This document shows positions 36,501-44,800 of a stretch of 64,000 bases of DNA, piece by piece. Below the pieces are notes generated by a model. That model searched no databases. It was given only the letters and a program-made list of their open reading frames with translations, and was not told the DNA's origin. Position numbers and translations under genes: made by a program. How positions within the stretch are numbered: the first letter of the stretch is position 1; each line of letters starts with the position of its first letter. The DNA is taken from positions 62,001 through 126,000 of the forward strand of contig NZ_FXAZ01000007.1 of the NCBI RefSeq assembly GCF_900177815.1, given 5' to 3'. Source of the DNA: Paenibacillus aquistagni (lineage in GTDB: Bacteria; Bacillota; Bacilli; Paenibacillales; Paenibacillaceae).

Positions 36501-36728
36501 GTAGGTTGCAGATACAGAAGGGTAGCCAGATAGGTCCTCATAAATCACATCCAAGTCATGCTGCACAATAGTCCTGCTGCTCTCGCTTGCTGCGGCCAGC
36601 CTTTCTTCACCTGCTGTTGGGCTGTCTTGCGCATACACCAAGGTTGGCGGCTGAACCATGAATACCGCGAGCGCTAGCAGGCATACACCACGCCGAAGCC
36701 GCTTTTCCGCATTCTTTTTTCTCAACAT
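33501..36728 (-). CDS. Secreted M60-type metallopeptidase with Ig-like and C-terminal helical domains
   Basis: About 1075 residues with a signal peptide (cleaved near LVYAQ). An N-terminal beta domain and the peptidase region follow; the zinc site is HETGHEYQQ at about residue 650 with a downstream GEVTVNI glutamate, the M60/enhancin pattern HExxH...E. After the catalytic part (ending near DIWTLRETEG) come a domain with a GLRNQYKLG motif, an Ig-like domain (about 915-995) and a C-terminal helical segment resembling FIMAH domains. M60 enzymes cleave O-glycosylated proteins. It shares its first 800 residues' organisation with the frameshifted gene at 21696. Upstream of the sugar importer on the same strand, but with its own terminator. 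Confidence 0.88.
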   Translation of the reverse strand: MLRKKNAEKRLRRGVCLLALAVFMVQPPTLVYAQDSPTAGEERLAAASESSRTIVQHDLDVIYEDLSGYPSVSATYNGGVAAIGDQAFVLATNPDTTPILAAAHYGAGRVILAGDDSYFKFASDITDDRSTVARNILLWLTEDAEPLTYREALAGQGTLPILTATTKSFPIASNYPIEVIQRDSFLSLPLDPVEHPVAYVDATMKDNEIDALAAYVEQGGSVVVAMKGWVMEQYPHVFLGSAYQGRTAKLSEDYPLQRLLNRMGLGIMNNIATTKTATLPKLSVSAAQAYHAAMLVDQAKQVEAGQFDPNELEIGPAGADAKKKLQVLAAVTGGTFGSLTDESAMYAQIKQDAEELGQHLSFPLDRSLSPYSSALLAYNLSLVGNQLDAPKSPYADNFPGAVPSDAPRVEQKRIPVDFDYSTFDYLRQGTVPKHWISTGLYAPAGEWITVHVPEGTTGLDVQIGAHTDNLTSQNVWKRLPIVTQRKTLSPGDHQIRSPYGGLLYLIPTKPQPGIVKEITIEGGVQAPYYVLGETTDEAWTSIREYQAPWAELQSRRVILTLPSEYVRTLDDPQALLEKWDQIVDYTDEAAGLSPDSSLPHRSVDLPFRYVADRQISAGFMHAGYPIMFQIDPSAAHAVDIERVTRNGWGFWHETGHEYQQGAWNWDVTGEVTVNIYSLYVQQKFGNPSNLLTRNAQGKDFYDRAFEHMATSDPNTTVYGKSGQDLFVNLVMFRQLSLAYGWDYYADLHRAYRELPASQLPANNQAEIDTFVVMASKTAGEDLTEFFDKWFLKYTPSTVKAQIEALNLPKPSQDIWTLRETEGIEAPTLELSSGTEQDWHSSEVTVTVTNPTPIDEGSGLRNQYKLGADGAWTAYTTPIVIADEGETTVYARVRQLSGVTSDEVSTTVKLDLTAPSIEASVAEAVYGDTPIEVPIQVLDVLSGVKTITVLLDGQPLEAPYVIDPAVLAQGTHELVVTAIDQAGNTADKSVSFQVIKAAAVQDLYEIVERASDAGLISNHGIAQALRSHIAKLERQDLTNPKSYEPLVKFIQAQTGKHMDENTAQELLSVIERLQQQ

Positions 36729-36923
36729 CATCCATCTCCTTTGCCGAAGTAATGGTCGCTACGTGATGAACATACCGGACGATCCCCTCTTCTGGCTACC
36801 AACAATTTTAAAGATGAACTATACAATTTTATCGTATGCGATGGCATATCCCTCAACTTAAAGACTGCACAAGTCCTCATATCCCCATGTCTCCCAAGGC
36901 AGCTGGGACAAGCAGCGACCCAC

Positions 36924-36951
36924 ACCGACATCCCCTTCACATCATATGGTA
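36924..36951 (+). promoter_or_regulatory. Candidate sigma-K promoter of the 37-kb glycosyltransferase
   Basis: Plus strand AC, 17 bases, CATATGGTA, an exact match to CATANNNTA, 55 bases before the ATG at 37006. In all four best cases in this window the -35 reads ACC with the same spacing. It supports expression in the sporulating mother cell. Confidence 0.55.
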
Positions 36952-37005
36952 TTAACAATATAAGGCTGAACCCTTTATAACCCCTCATCACGAAGGAGAA
37001 TAAAG

Positions 37006-38076
37006 ATGAATATACTATTTACCTTCTATGTACCAAGCGGCGGCATGGAAACTTTGAATCGCCAGCGATGCATGGCACTAAGACGAGTAGGAATTCAGGG
37101 GCATCTGCTGTATACCCAGCAAGGAGCCGGGGTGCAGAACATTTCGAACATTCCTACGTACATCACCAATTATGATGAAGACATCAAAGTGCTGCTGCGA
37201 AGCCATCATTATGCGGCAATCGTTGTTTCTTCTGATTATACGATGCTTGATCGCCTGCGCCGATTAGGCTATCAAGGCCCTATTATCTATGAGGCCCAAG
37301 GTCTCGGCACGAAGGAGGCGGCAGAGCTCTATGTGCAAGAAGCTGCGGCTATGCTGAAGCAGCACGCTCAAGCTGTCCATCTCCCCTCAACGCCTCACTT
37401 GATCGCCTTATTTCGTCAATATTGCCCGTCCCTGCCTCAGTATGTATTCCACAATGTCGTTGATATCGCGCATTTTCATTACAAGCGGGGTCCACTCCCT
37501 CCCGTCCCGATACTAGCATGGATCGGCAGGCTTGAGCCAAATAAGAACTGGAAGCACTGTTTGGAGATCGCCTATTATATTCGCCGCATCAAACCGCCAA
37601 TCGAGCTGTGGATGTTCCATGATGATCAAATCTACATCAAGGAGGATCAAATTCATTTTTATGACATGATCCAGCATCTCGGGCTTGCTTCATGCATGGT
37701 GCTAAGGAGCAACGTGCCGCACGCCGATATGAGCGCCCTGCTCTCTGCTGTTGGAGACTCTGGCGGCTTCTTGCTCTCCACCTCTATTATGGAAGGCTTC
37801 GGATATGCGGTGGCAGAAGCGATGTCCTGCCGATGTCCCGTGCTCAGCACGGATTCCGAGGGGGTAAGAGTGTTTATTTCCCATAATGTCACTGGAAAAT
37901 TCTATCCCCAAGGCAATATTCAAGCAGCTGTTCATGAGGGGCTTGAGCTGATGAGCGAGCATGATCTTCGCGCGTCGATTCGATCACAAGGTGTGGAGCA
38001 TATCAAGAAGAACTTCTCTGCGCAGCAGTATGGAAGAGCATTCAAGCGCATGCTTCACGAACTACATGTCTTGTAG
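37006..38076 (+). CDS. Glycosyltransferase family 4-like protein
   Basis: A 356-residue cytoplasmic glycosyltransferase of GT-B fold. The N-terminus MNILFTFYVPSGGMETLNRQ is typical of GT4 enzymes, AWIGRLEPNKNWKH marks the nucleotide-sugar domain, and STSIMEGFGYAVAEAMSCRC holds the EGFG...E donor-binding signature. GAAGGAGA precedes the start. The sigma-K-like promoter and neighbouring sugar enzymes suggest spore-surface glycosylation. Acceptor and donor unknown. The 140 bp downstream contain a possible hairpin (CCTCGG / CCGAGG) between two convergent genes. Confidence 0.9.
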   Translation: MNILFTFYVPSGGMETLNRQRCMALRRVGIQGHLLYTQQGAGVQNISNIPTYITNYDEDIKVLLRSHHYAAIVVSSDYTMLDRLRRLGYQGPIIYEAQGLGTKEAAELYVQEAAAMLKQHAQAVHLPSTPHLIALFRQYCPSLPQYVFHNVVDIAHFHYKRGPLPPVPILAWIGRLEPNKNWKHCLEIAYYIRRIKPPIELWMFHDDQIYIKEDQIHFYDMIQHLGLASCMVLRSNVPHADMSALLSAVGDSGGFLLSTSIMEGFGYAVAEAMSCRCPVLSTDSEGVRVFISHNVTGKFYPQGNIQAAVHEGLELMSEHDLRASIRSQGVEHIKKNFSAQQYGRAFKRMLHELHVL

Positions 38077-38218
38077 CATTATCCATGAGATGTTAGCTGC
38101 CCAGGCTGCCATGAGGGCGATAGCTCTGTATGTTCAGAATGCTCGAAGGTTCCCGCTGTCGTCCTCGGCTGCTCATTGCCCGCGCTCGCCCGAGGACAAT
38201 GACTCTGCCTCTTTGTCT

Positions 38219-39157
38219 TCAAGGCTCCCCCTTTTCCCAGGCTTCAAATGTTCTTCTTAGTCCTTCGTTAAAAGGGGTTCCTGCACGCCACCCCGAAGCC
38301 TCCTCAAGCTTCAACGGCGACAATTGGCTGTGTCGGATATCGCCAGTTCGGGCCGGAGCATATTCTCGCTTTATATCCTGACCCAGCATCCGCTCGATCT
38401 GATGCGCGAGCCCTTCAATAGACAGGGCTTCCCCTGTACATACCTGATATGTTCCCGTTATCCCCTTCTTCAAACACAATAGGCACGCATCGCATATATC
38501 CTTCACATAGATGAAGTCACGGGTTTGCCGACCGTCCCCATGAATGCGAATGGATTGACCCTCTTGAACCTGCTTCAAATACAAAGCGATTACGCCGCCT
38601 TCTCCCTTCGGAAGCTGCCTTGGGCCATATACATTGGCAAATCGAAGAATAAGAACTTCAACGCCGTGCAGCTCGGCATACAGCTCGGCATATCGTTCTG
38701 CCATCAGCTTCGACAATCCATAGCAGGAGGTCGGCTTAACAGGCGTCTCTTCTGTAATGTTCCATGGCGATGCGCCATCAAGCGCTGGCGGCATTCCATA
38801 CACGGCGGACGAGGAAGCAAGCAGCAGCGAAGGGATGTTCGCCTGTACACAGGCTTCCAGCATATGAAGCGTCCCAATTGTATTGACCTGCAGATCATGC
38901 ACAGGATTGGCAATTGAACGCGACACATCTGCTTGAGCAGCAAGATGAACAATCACCTCAGGCTTGATGGAGGCGGCTAGGGGGATAACTTTGTGATCGG
39001 TTATATCCATCTCGTACACGGCGGCACTTGGATGCACCCATTCCTTATTGCCCGTGGACCAGTTGTCAATGACATGCACATCATGCCCCTCTTCGATCAG
39101 CAATTCCACAAGATGAGAGCCAATGAAGCCTCCTCCGCCTGTCACGATTACCCTCAT
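38219..39157 (-). CDS. NAD-dependent nucleotide-sugar epimerase/dehydratase (GalE-like)
   Basis: About 312 residues, extended short-chain dehydrogenase. The NAD motif is TGGGGFIGSHL; the catalytic Tyr-Lys is in SCYGLSKLMAERYAELY; and a preceding Ser region is SSAVYGMP. It is closest in style to UDP-glucose/UDP-GlcNAc 4-epimerases. The start at 39157 is chosen because GGAAGG lies 9 bases upstream; an earlier ATG touches the ribosome binding site. It lies 27 bp after the small protein at 39185-39547 and may be co-transcribed. Confidence 0.9.
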   Translation of the reverse strand: MRVIVTGGGGFIGSHLVELLIEEGHDVHVIDNWSTGNKEWVHPSAAVYEMDITDHKVIPLAASIKPEVIVHLAAQADVSRSIANPVHDLQVNTIGTLHMLEACVQANIPSLLLASSSAVYGMPPALDGASPWNITEETPVKPTSCYGLSKLMAERYAELYAELHGVEVLILRFANVYGPRQLPKGEGGVIALYLKQVQEGQSIRIHGDGRQTRDFIYVKDICDACLLCLKKGITGTYQVCTGEALSIEGLAHQIERMLGQDIKREYAPARTGDIRHSQLSPLKLEEASGWRAGTPFNEGLRRTFEAWEKGEP

Positions 39158-39184
39158 GTCGTTCATCCTTCCTATGCACGGCTT

Positions 39185-39547
39185 CTACGTGATAACATCC
39201 ACTTCCTTAAAAGCATCCGTTCGAAGCGTCTTCAGTGTAGTGCGCTGTTGATCCTTCAGGTGCACCAGCACCTCAACGGGATGATGCCCTGTAATCGTCG
39301 TGAACACTTGAAAGCAAAAAGGCCCCGAGGCAAGCCTCAGCTCAGGAATACGAACGACGGATTGGGATTGGCCCTTCGGGTTCAATTTATACAGATGCTC
39401 GGCAGCCACACTTCCATCACAGATCAATCGAATGAGCACATTCGCTCCGTGATCATACAAGTTGGTAAGCTGAAGCTCTGCTGCCTTTATCAGCGGTTCA
39501 CCGTCCGTAACAGGGTTGTCAAACATATCTGAATAATAGACGCCCAT
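39185..39547 (-). CDS. Small hypothetical protein with Ig-like beta pattern
   Basis: A 120-residue protein starting MGVYYSDMFDNPVTDG, with alternating beta strands (LIRLICDGS, FCFQVFTTITGHHPVEVLVH) suggesting a beta sandwich. No signal peptide. GGAGGGATCAAC precedes the ATG at 39547; a longer open frame upstream lacks a ribosome binding site. A CATATGTTA at 39590-39598 is sigma-K-like, but its -35 is GC rather than AC. I recognise no family. Its place between sugar genes suggests a structural or accessory spore-surface protein. Confidence 0.75.
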   Translation of the reverse strand: MGVYYSDMFDNPVTDGEPLIKAAELQLTNLYDHGANVLIRLICDGSVAAEHLYKLNPKGQSQSVVRIPELRLASGPFCFQVFTTITGHHPVEVLVHLKDQQRTTLKTLRTDAFKEVDVIT

Positions 39548-39672
39548 GTTGATCCCTCCATCTCTAGAACTCCCCCTACAATTCGTTGTTAACATATGCA
39601 AGCATCTAGGATTAGGCGAGGGCCAGCGCCTATTTGCTGCCTGACTTTTGATATGACTATGGATTGCCCTGT

Positions 39673-39700
39673 ACCGATCCTCTCTCTTATCCATATACTA
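39673..39700 (+). promoter_or_regulatory. Candidate sigma-K promoter of the 39.7-kb glycosyltransferase
   Basis: Plus strand AC, 17 bases, CATATACTA, exact match to CATANNNTA, 33 bases before the ATG at 39734. Confidence 0.55.
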
Positions 39701-39733
39701 AAATCAATAAGCGGCTTAATAAGGAGGGAGAGC

Positions 39734-40939
39734 ATGAAGATTCTGCTCGCCACATACTGGGAGATCCCTCATCTAGGAGGCGTATGGCCGCTTATGCAGC
39801 GGCTGGCCCATGCTCTGGCGGACAGAGGTCATGAGGTTGATCTCTTCGGCAATGCTGAGGCTTACTATCATGTGTTCAACCGCAAGAAGCGCTATATGAA
39901 GTCAGACTACCGCCCTCTTCTAGAATCTCATCTTAACGGAACCATGCTTGCTCGCTCGCCTATTATTTACAATACAGAGCTGGACCGTTATATGATGGAG
40001 CTAGTGCTTGCGAGATTAAGGCTTGCTGACTACGACTTGATCCATGTTCAGGATGCCATAGCCGGACGGGCTGCAGCCAGAGTCAAACCTCCGCATGTTC
40101 CCCTGCTCGTCAATCCCCACGGCTCGTTAAAGGGTGAGATCAGACTGCTGATTGAGTCGAATGGACTGCCCAATATTCAATTGAATCTGCTGAAGAGCTA
40201 CTATGAACGCATGGAAACGGCTGGCTTGATGTCGGCGACTCATATTACAACCTCCTCCCGCTGGCTCAAGCAAATCTTTGTTCAAGAACACGGGATCCCC
40301 GAAAAACGCATTAGCGTGTCTCCTTATGGAATTCCTATCGAGCCATTCAAGGCAAAAATGCGAATTCCCAATGAATATTTGCGTCCTTATGGCAAAAAGG
40401 TGATCGCCTTTGCTGGAAGAATGGTCTACCTCAAAGGCATTGAAATTCTGCTGCATGCGCTCAAAGCCCTGCAAGCCATTCGGCAGGACTGGGTGTGCTG
40501 GATGATTGGCGAAGGCGCTGAACGAGAGCGATACACCGCCTTAACGGCCGAGCTCGGACTTCAGCAGTACGTAACCTTTCTAGGTCCACGCCAAGATATT
40601 CCCCGCTTGCTCGCGCTGACAGATATATATGTTCAGCCAAGTCTGCAGGATAATCAGCCTTTATCCGTGATCGAAGCGCAGATCGCAGGCAATGCCGTTG
40701 TCGTGTCTCCTGCCACGGGACTTCCGGAAATGGTCGAGCACGGTGCAACCGGCTGGATCGTTCCTGTACACACGCCAGATGGCTGGTGCCAGCAGCTGAA
40801 TGAATTGTTGGAGAATACAGCGCTTCGACAGAAGCTCCAGCAGGAAGCGAAGCGGCAAGCAGCCGAGCATTGGTCGATCCAGCGCTATCACAAGGATATA
40901 TTCCGTCAATATTACGCACTGACTGGCAAGAAGGTGTAG
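39734..40939 (+). CDS. Glycosyltransferase family 4
   Basis: A 401-residue GT4 enzyme. MKILLATYWEIPHLGGVWPL opens the acceptor domain; AGRMVYLKGIEILLHAL and QPSLQDNQPLSVIEAQIAG mark the donor domain (the usual E of the EX7E motif is in SVIEAQ). AAGGAGGGAGAGC directly precedes the ATG at 39734, so an open frame extending 46 codons further upstream is not translated. It starts a two-gene unit with the 58-residue protein at 40991. Confidence 0.92.
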   Translation: MKILLATYWEIPHLGGVWPLMQRLAHALADRGHEVDLFGNAEAYYHVFNRKKRYMKSDYRPLLESHLNGTMLARSPIIYNTELDRYMMELVLARLRLADYDLIHVQDAIAGRAAARVKPPHVPLLVNPHGSLKGEIRLLIESNGLPNIQLNLLKSYYERMETAGLMSATHITTSSRWLKQIFVQEHGIPEKRISVSPYGIPIEPFKAKMRIPNEYLRPYGKKVIAFAGRMVYLKGIEILLHALKALQAIRQDWVCWMIGEGAERERYTALTAELGLQQYVTFLGPRQDIPRLLALTDIYVQPSLQDNQPLSVIEAQIAGNAVVVSPATGLPEMVEHGATGWIVPVHTPDGWCQQLNELLENTALRQKLQQEAKRQAAEHWSIQRYHKDIFRQYYALTGKKV

Positions 40940-40990
40940 TCTGCAGCTATTCCTCCACTAGGAGCAAGGCTTAAGAAGGAGCTGATTGAA

Positions 40991-41167
40991 GTGCAAATAC
41001 CAGGCAGATTGTACAGCAACCTGTTTACGACACCGCCAAGCGAAGCTGATGTGCATGTGGAGTCAAAGATATGGAATGAGCTGATTCGCTACCTGCCTCC
41101 TGTGTATACGCTTCCTGACGATGAAGTGCTGGCCCCAATTGTATCGCAGATCCCAAGCGCAGATTAA
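40991..41167 (+). CDS. Small hypothetical protein (58 residues)
   Basis: A GTG start 9 bases after AAGAAGGAG opens a 58-residue frame beginning VQIPGRLYSNLFTTPPSEAD and ending IVSQIPSAD. Codon use is like the neighbours and the stop is followed by a strong terminator, which supports a real gene. It is acidic, with no signal peptide or cysteines. Unknown function; 51 bp after the glycosyltransferase, probably co-transcribed. Confidence 0.7.
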   Translation: MQIPGRLYSNLFTTPPSEADVHVESKIWNELIRYLPPVYTLPDDEVLAPIVSQIPSAD

Positions 41168-41216
41168 AGCAAACAGGATGCAATCCTCGGCAGCACAGCT
41201 TGACACGAATAAGCAG

Positions 41217-41256
41217 AAAGCCTCAACCCACCTACTACGTGGATTGAGGCTTATTT
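41217..41256. terminator. Bidirectional terminator
   Basis: AAGCCTCAAcCCAC pairs with GTGGaTTGAGGCTT around a seven-base loop, with a T-rich stretch on the plus strand and an A/T-flank on the other. It separates the plus-strand 58-residue gene from the convergent GT2 gene. Confidence 0.85.
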
Positions 41257-41975
41257 TAACGATGGATCAGCTGTTGAATGAACTGAGCCAAGCGATCATG
41301 GTAATGTTGGATAACCGAGCGCATCTCATGCTCGACTGCCGGCTGATGGCGCAGGGTTCCCATGCCCTCATGCCATCGATACGCGGTCAAAGATAAAGGA
41401 ATGAAGTGAATATCCGTTCCTGCCAATATGGTTCGAAACCATAAATCAAGATCATGTGTATACGGGAGCTGTTCATTGAACATGCCGATCCGCTTGATCA
41501 AATCTTGTCTAAACATCACTGTACAACCGTTAATAGGGTTATAGGTAAAGAAAGCATTGTAGAACTCAAATACATTCAAATACCGCTGTGCGGCATTCGC
41601 TTTTGTCACCTGACTGAATGTATTCATATAATCAAAATCTGTAAAGCTGATCATCGCCTGATACTGCTCCATATACGCCACTTGCTCGCTTACCTTGGTC
41701 GGATAGAATTTGTCGTCAGAGCTAAGCCAAGCGATGTATTTGCCAGAAGCACAGCGCAACCCATGATTCAAGGCAGAAGCCGTCCCTCCATTCGACTTGC
41801 CCAGATAATGAATGCGCGAGCGATAAGGCTGAATCCGGTCGGCGTGCTGGCTGGAGCCATCATCCACAACGATAACTTCAATGGGGCTGTAGGTCTGCCC
41901 CAGGGCACTTTCAATTGCTTCAGGAACATAGGGATCATTATAGAAGGGAATGACAATCGTTACTAAGGGCTTCAT
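41256..41975 (-). CDS. Glycosyltransferase family 2
   Basis: A 239-residue GT-A enzyme. VTIVIPFYNDPYVPEAIES opens the domain, VVDDGS and AWLSSDDKF carry the nucleotide- and metal-binding aspartates, and DLDLWFRTILAG corresponds to the acceptor-site E/DD-type region. It ends a six-gene operon (47478 to 41256) of nucleotide-sugar and transferase genes, 4 bp after the preceding gene. Confidence 0.92.
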   Translation of the reverse strand: MKPLVTIVIPFYNDPYVPEAIESALGQTYSPIEVIVVDDGSSQHADRIQPYRSRIHYLGKSNGGTASALNHGLRCASGKYIAWLSSDDKFYPTKVSEQVAYMEQYQAMISFTDFDYMNTFSQVTKANAAQRYLNVFEFYNAFFTYNPINGCTVMFRQDLIKRIGMFNEQLPYTHDLDLWFRTILAGTDIHFIPLSLTAYRWHEGMGTLRHQPAVEHEMRSVIQHYHDRLAQFIQQLIHR

Positions 41976-41979
41976 GCGC

Positions 41980-42990
41980 TCACCTCACTCGCTCCTGATG
42001 ATAAGCCATTATATCTTGGATAGACTGCTCAAACGAGAAGGACCGCCGCCACCCAAGCACGGCAGCAGATCTGACGGGAGGCTTGCTGCTTGACTGCTGT
42101 GCCGCTTGTTCCTCCTCCAACATTTTGGAGGCTTCCGTAGAGGATATGCGCTCAGAAGCTTTATCCAGCGCTATTTGTGCATCGCCATCCCCAACGGCAG
42201 GATCCTGCTGCCATTTTACCTCGATATCCACTGCAGCACAGGCATTCAACACCTTAACCACCTCTACGAGCGTGCGCTGCACCCCGCTTTCAATCTCATA
42301 GGACACCCCGCGCTCTCCTGCCACAAACAGCTGCTCATAAGCTGACACTGCATCTCGTACGTCTACATAGTCACGGGTCGAATGGCCATGATGGAGAGTA
42401 AAGGCCCCTTTATTGCAGCCCCGCTCCTGCTCGACTGCATGCTGAGCGAGAAGCGAGCATATGCCAGTTGACGGTCCTGGACCAATCAGATTGGATGGCT
42501 CCGCAAGAACAACGTCTAGATCAAACAGCGATCCCCACGCATAAGCTGCAAGCTCCTGCAGCCCTTTGCTGAAGCCATAAGGATGCGTTGGTGTGAACAA
42601 TTCGAACAAGCTGCTCTTAAGCTTGGAGGTGACCACGATGATCCGTGACGATCTGCACGCGCGAAGCGCATCCAACAGATAAAGCGTGCCCAGCATATTT
42701 ACCTGCACCGTGTGAAGCGGCTCCTGCCATGAAGAACGAACCGCATTCTGACCGGCCAGATGAAGAACATAGTCTGGCTGGACACGGGCTACCGCGTCCC
42801 GGATGCCCTGCTCGTTTGATAAATCGCAATAAAGAGCCGTCCCTTCAATTCCTTGAGCTTCCCATGCCGCCTTGTCTCTTGTCAGCGCAACCACATGCAT
42901 TCCCTTTTGCGAAAAATGAGTGCAGGCATGGCGGCCTGTAAAACCCGAGGCACCCGTAATAAGCAGAGTGGCCCCCGCTAAGTTGGTCAT
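41980..42990 (-). CDS. NAD-dependent epimerase/dehydratase, GDP-mannose 4,6-dehydratase-like
   Basis: About 336 residues of the extended short-chain dehydrogenase family. NAD motif TGASGFTGRHA, HLAGQNAV, the catalytic Tyr-Lys in HPYGFSKGLQELAAYAW, and the STRDYVDVRDAVSAY substrate segment. The start at 42990 overlaps the preceding stop as ATGA; an earlier ATG is possible. An acidic/Ser-rich insertion (about 288-312, EEEQAAQQSSSKPP) is unusual. Probably makes or modifies a nucleotide sugar used by the cluster. Confidence 0.88.
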   Translation of the reverse strand: MTNLAGATLLITGASGFTGRHACTHFSQKGMHVVALTRDKAAWEAQGIEGTALYCDLSNEQGIRDAVARVQPDYVLHLAGQNAVRSSWQEPLHTVQVNMLGTLYLLDALRACRSSRIIVVTSKLKSSLFELFTPTHPYGFSKGLQELAAYAWGSLFDLDVVLAEPSNLIGPGPSTGICSLLAQHAVEQERGCNKGAFTLHHGHSTRDYVDVRDAVSAYEQLFVAGERGVSYEIESGVQRTLVEVVKVLNACAAVDIEVKWQQDPAVGDGDAQIALDKASERISSTEASKMLEEEQAAQQSSSKPPVRSAAVLGWRRSFSFEQSIQDIMAYHQERVR

Positions 42991-43817
42991 AGACGTACCA
43001 CCCATTCCGCCAAAGCCCTCAACATGCGAGAGTACTCAGGCACAGTGTAATCCGCATCCGCTCTTGTATTGATAAGCGTCCGATCCAAGATCGGATAATC
43101 CTGAGGAACAATAACGAGATCTTCTCGACGGAATGCGATGGCAAGCTGCACCAGCAGATCGCATTTGGTGATCGGACACGGGGCGGTCAAATGGATCAAT
43201 CCAGCTACAGGCCGATCCATGTAGTAATGAATCGCTTTTGACAGCTCCAGTGTCGTGACACCATTCCACCATACCTGCTTATAGCCTGATACAGAGCCCG
43301 TTTGCCGCATCAGCCATGCAAACAGCCCAATGCCCTGCGGTCGAATCTGCGGCCCAATAATGGACGTGCGGATCGTCAAATGAACGGGATGATTACGAAT
43401 CTCTCCCAGTGATTTGGTTATCGCATACATCGATTGCCCATCAGGATGATCCGCTTCAGCATAGCTACCTTTATCGCCTAAAAACACACAGTCTGTACTG
43501 ATATGAATAACCTTCGCTCCTATAGAGTCAGCCAGCACCTTCAAGCGATGAGGGAGCAGGCTGTTCACCTGAAAGGCTGTGATCGGATGCTCTTCTGCAG
43601 CGTCGTTCAGAATTCCCATGGCATTGATGATCACCTGAGGACGAATCACATGAACGATACGGTCAAGCTGCTCCGTATCTCGCCCATCAAGCAGCAGCGC
43701 ATGGTCATCATCAGCATCCCGGCGTGTATAGAATACCGCATGCTCGGTATAGCGGCGAAAGTAGCGGACCAGCGTGTGGCCCGCCATGCCGCTTCCACCC
43801 AAGATGAGCAGCTTCAT
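42987..43817 (-). CDS. RmlD-like reductase, probable FnlB/WbjC/CapF role
   Basis: A 276-residue NAD(P)-dependent reductase. LILGGSGMAGHTLVRYF opens the Rossmann fold; ISTDCVFLGDKGSY and MYAITKSLGEIRN carry the catalytic Ser/Thr, Tyr and Lys. It sits directly after the 4,6-dehydratase and near a UDP-GlcNAc 2-epimerase-like gene; this trio is the known UDP-N-acetyl-L-fucosamine pathway (FnlA-FnlB-FnlC). The role therefore rests on context; a dTDP-rhamnose reductase is less likely because RmlABC are absent here. Confidence 0.85.
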   Translation of the reverse strand: MKLLILGGSGMAGHTLVRYFRRYTEHAVFYTRRDADDDHALLLDGRDTEQLDRIVHVIRPQVIINAMGILNDAAEEHPITAFQVNSLLPHRLKVLADSIGAKVIHISTDCVFLGDKGSYAEADHPDGQSMYAITKSLGEIRNHPVHLTIRTSIIGPQIRPQGIGLFAWLMRQTGSVSGYKQVWWNGVTTLELSKAIHYYMDRPVAGLIHLTAPCPITKCDLLVQLAIAFRREDLVIVPQDYPILDRTLINTRADADYTVPEYSRMLRALAEWVVRL

Positions 43818-44800
43818 TATAAGAAGCCTCCCTCCGCCAGCAGGAGCCGAATCTCCTCTTTTGTCATCAATTGGTGTTCGGAGCTGAAGCTTGGGAAGGT
43901 TACCTTTGGATAATGCCGATACACGTCCTTCAAGCCAGGAATCTCTAGCGTAGGCAAAATGACAAGGTACTGCTCATCATAAACGATCGTCGTCAGACTC
44001 TCATAATCACTCATAAGAATCTCATGAATTTTCTCTCCTGGCCGAATGCCCTTTTCCACAATCTCTACGGAAGGCTCCCCTGATGCCTCAATCAGCACTT
44101 CCGCCAGATCGACAATCCGGCAGGTCGGCATCGTTATCACGAAGATCTCGCCGCCCACGCTGACTTCCGTCGCCTTGAACAACAGCTTAATGGCATCTTG
44201 CAAGGTGAGGAAGAAGCGGGTCATCTCCTTGCTCGTAATGCCCACCTTGCGCTTTTGCTTGATCTGATCCTTGAACAGGTGGACGACACTGCCGTTGGTT
44301 CCAAGCACATTGCCGCCGCGGACACAGACGAAGCTTGTGGAGCTGCGCAGGAGATTAGCGTACACAATCAGCTTCTCGCCGATAGCCTTTGTCATGCCAT
44401 AGAAATTCGATGGATTTGCGGCTTTGTCGGTGGAAATATAGATCACCTTGTCAACCTTGTTGTCCATCGCGGTCTCAATGACATTTTGCGTGCCGATCAC
44501 ATTGGTCTTTAGCGCCTCATAAGGCTGCTCCTCGCATACAGGAACATGCTTGAGCGCTGCCAGATGGAAGACATAATCAACACCTCTGCACGCATGAGAC
44601 AAGGCCTCCTTATCTCGTATATCTCCGATATGAAAGGTTAGCCGCGCGTCCTCGAACTCCCGGCTCATCGCGACTTGGCTCGATTCATTGCGAGAGAACA
44701 CAATGATCTCAAGCGGCTCTTGCGGAAGCAGCTGTCGTACCAATTCGTGCCCCCAAGATCCCGTACCGCCGGTTACGAGAATGCGCTTGTTATTAAACAT
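43817..44800 (-). CDS. UDP-GlcNAc 4,6-dehydratase/5-epimerase (FnlA/CapE-like)
   Basis: A 327-residue short-chain dehydrogenase of the polysaccharide biosynthesis family. NAD motif TGGTGSWGHELVRQLL, then HLAALKHVPVCEEQP, the catalytic ISTDKAANPSNFYGMTKAIGEK region (Tyr-x3-Lys), and the C-terminal RPGEKIHEILMS motif characteristic of this group. The start at 44800 follows GGAGGG and overlaps the wecB-like stop. First committed step toward UDP-L-FucNAc or a related sugar. Confidence 0.92.
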   Translation of the reverse strand: MFNNKRILVTGGTGSWGHELVRQLLPQEPLEIIVFSRNESSQVAMSREFEDARLTFHIGDIRDKEALSHACRGVDYVFHLAALKHVPVCEEQPYEALKTNVIGTQNVIETAMDNKVDKVIYISTDKAANPSNFYGMTKAIGEKLIVYANLLRSSTSFVCVRGGNVLGTNGSVVHLFKDQIKQKRKVGITSKEMTRFFLTLQDAIKLLFKATEVSVGGEIFVITMPTCRIVDLAEVLIEASGEPSVEIVEKGIRPGEKIHEILMSDYESLTTIVYDEQYLVILPTLEIPGLKDVYRHYPKVTFPSFSSEHQLMTKEEIRLLLAEGGFL

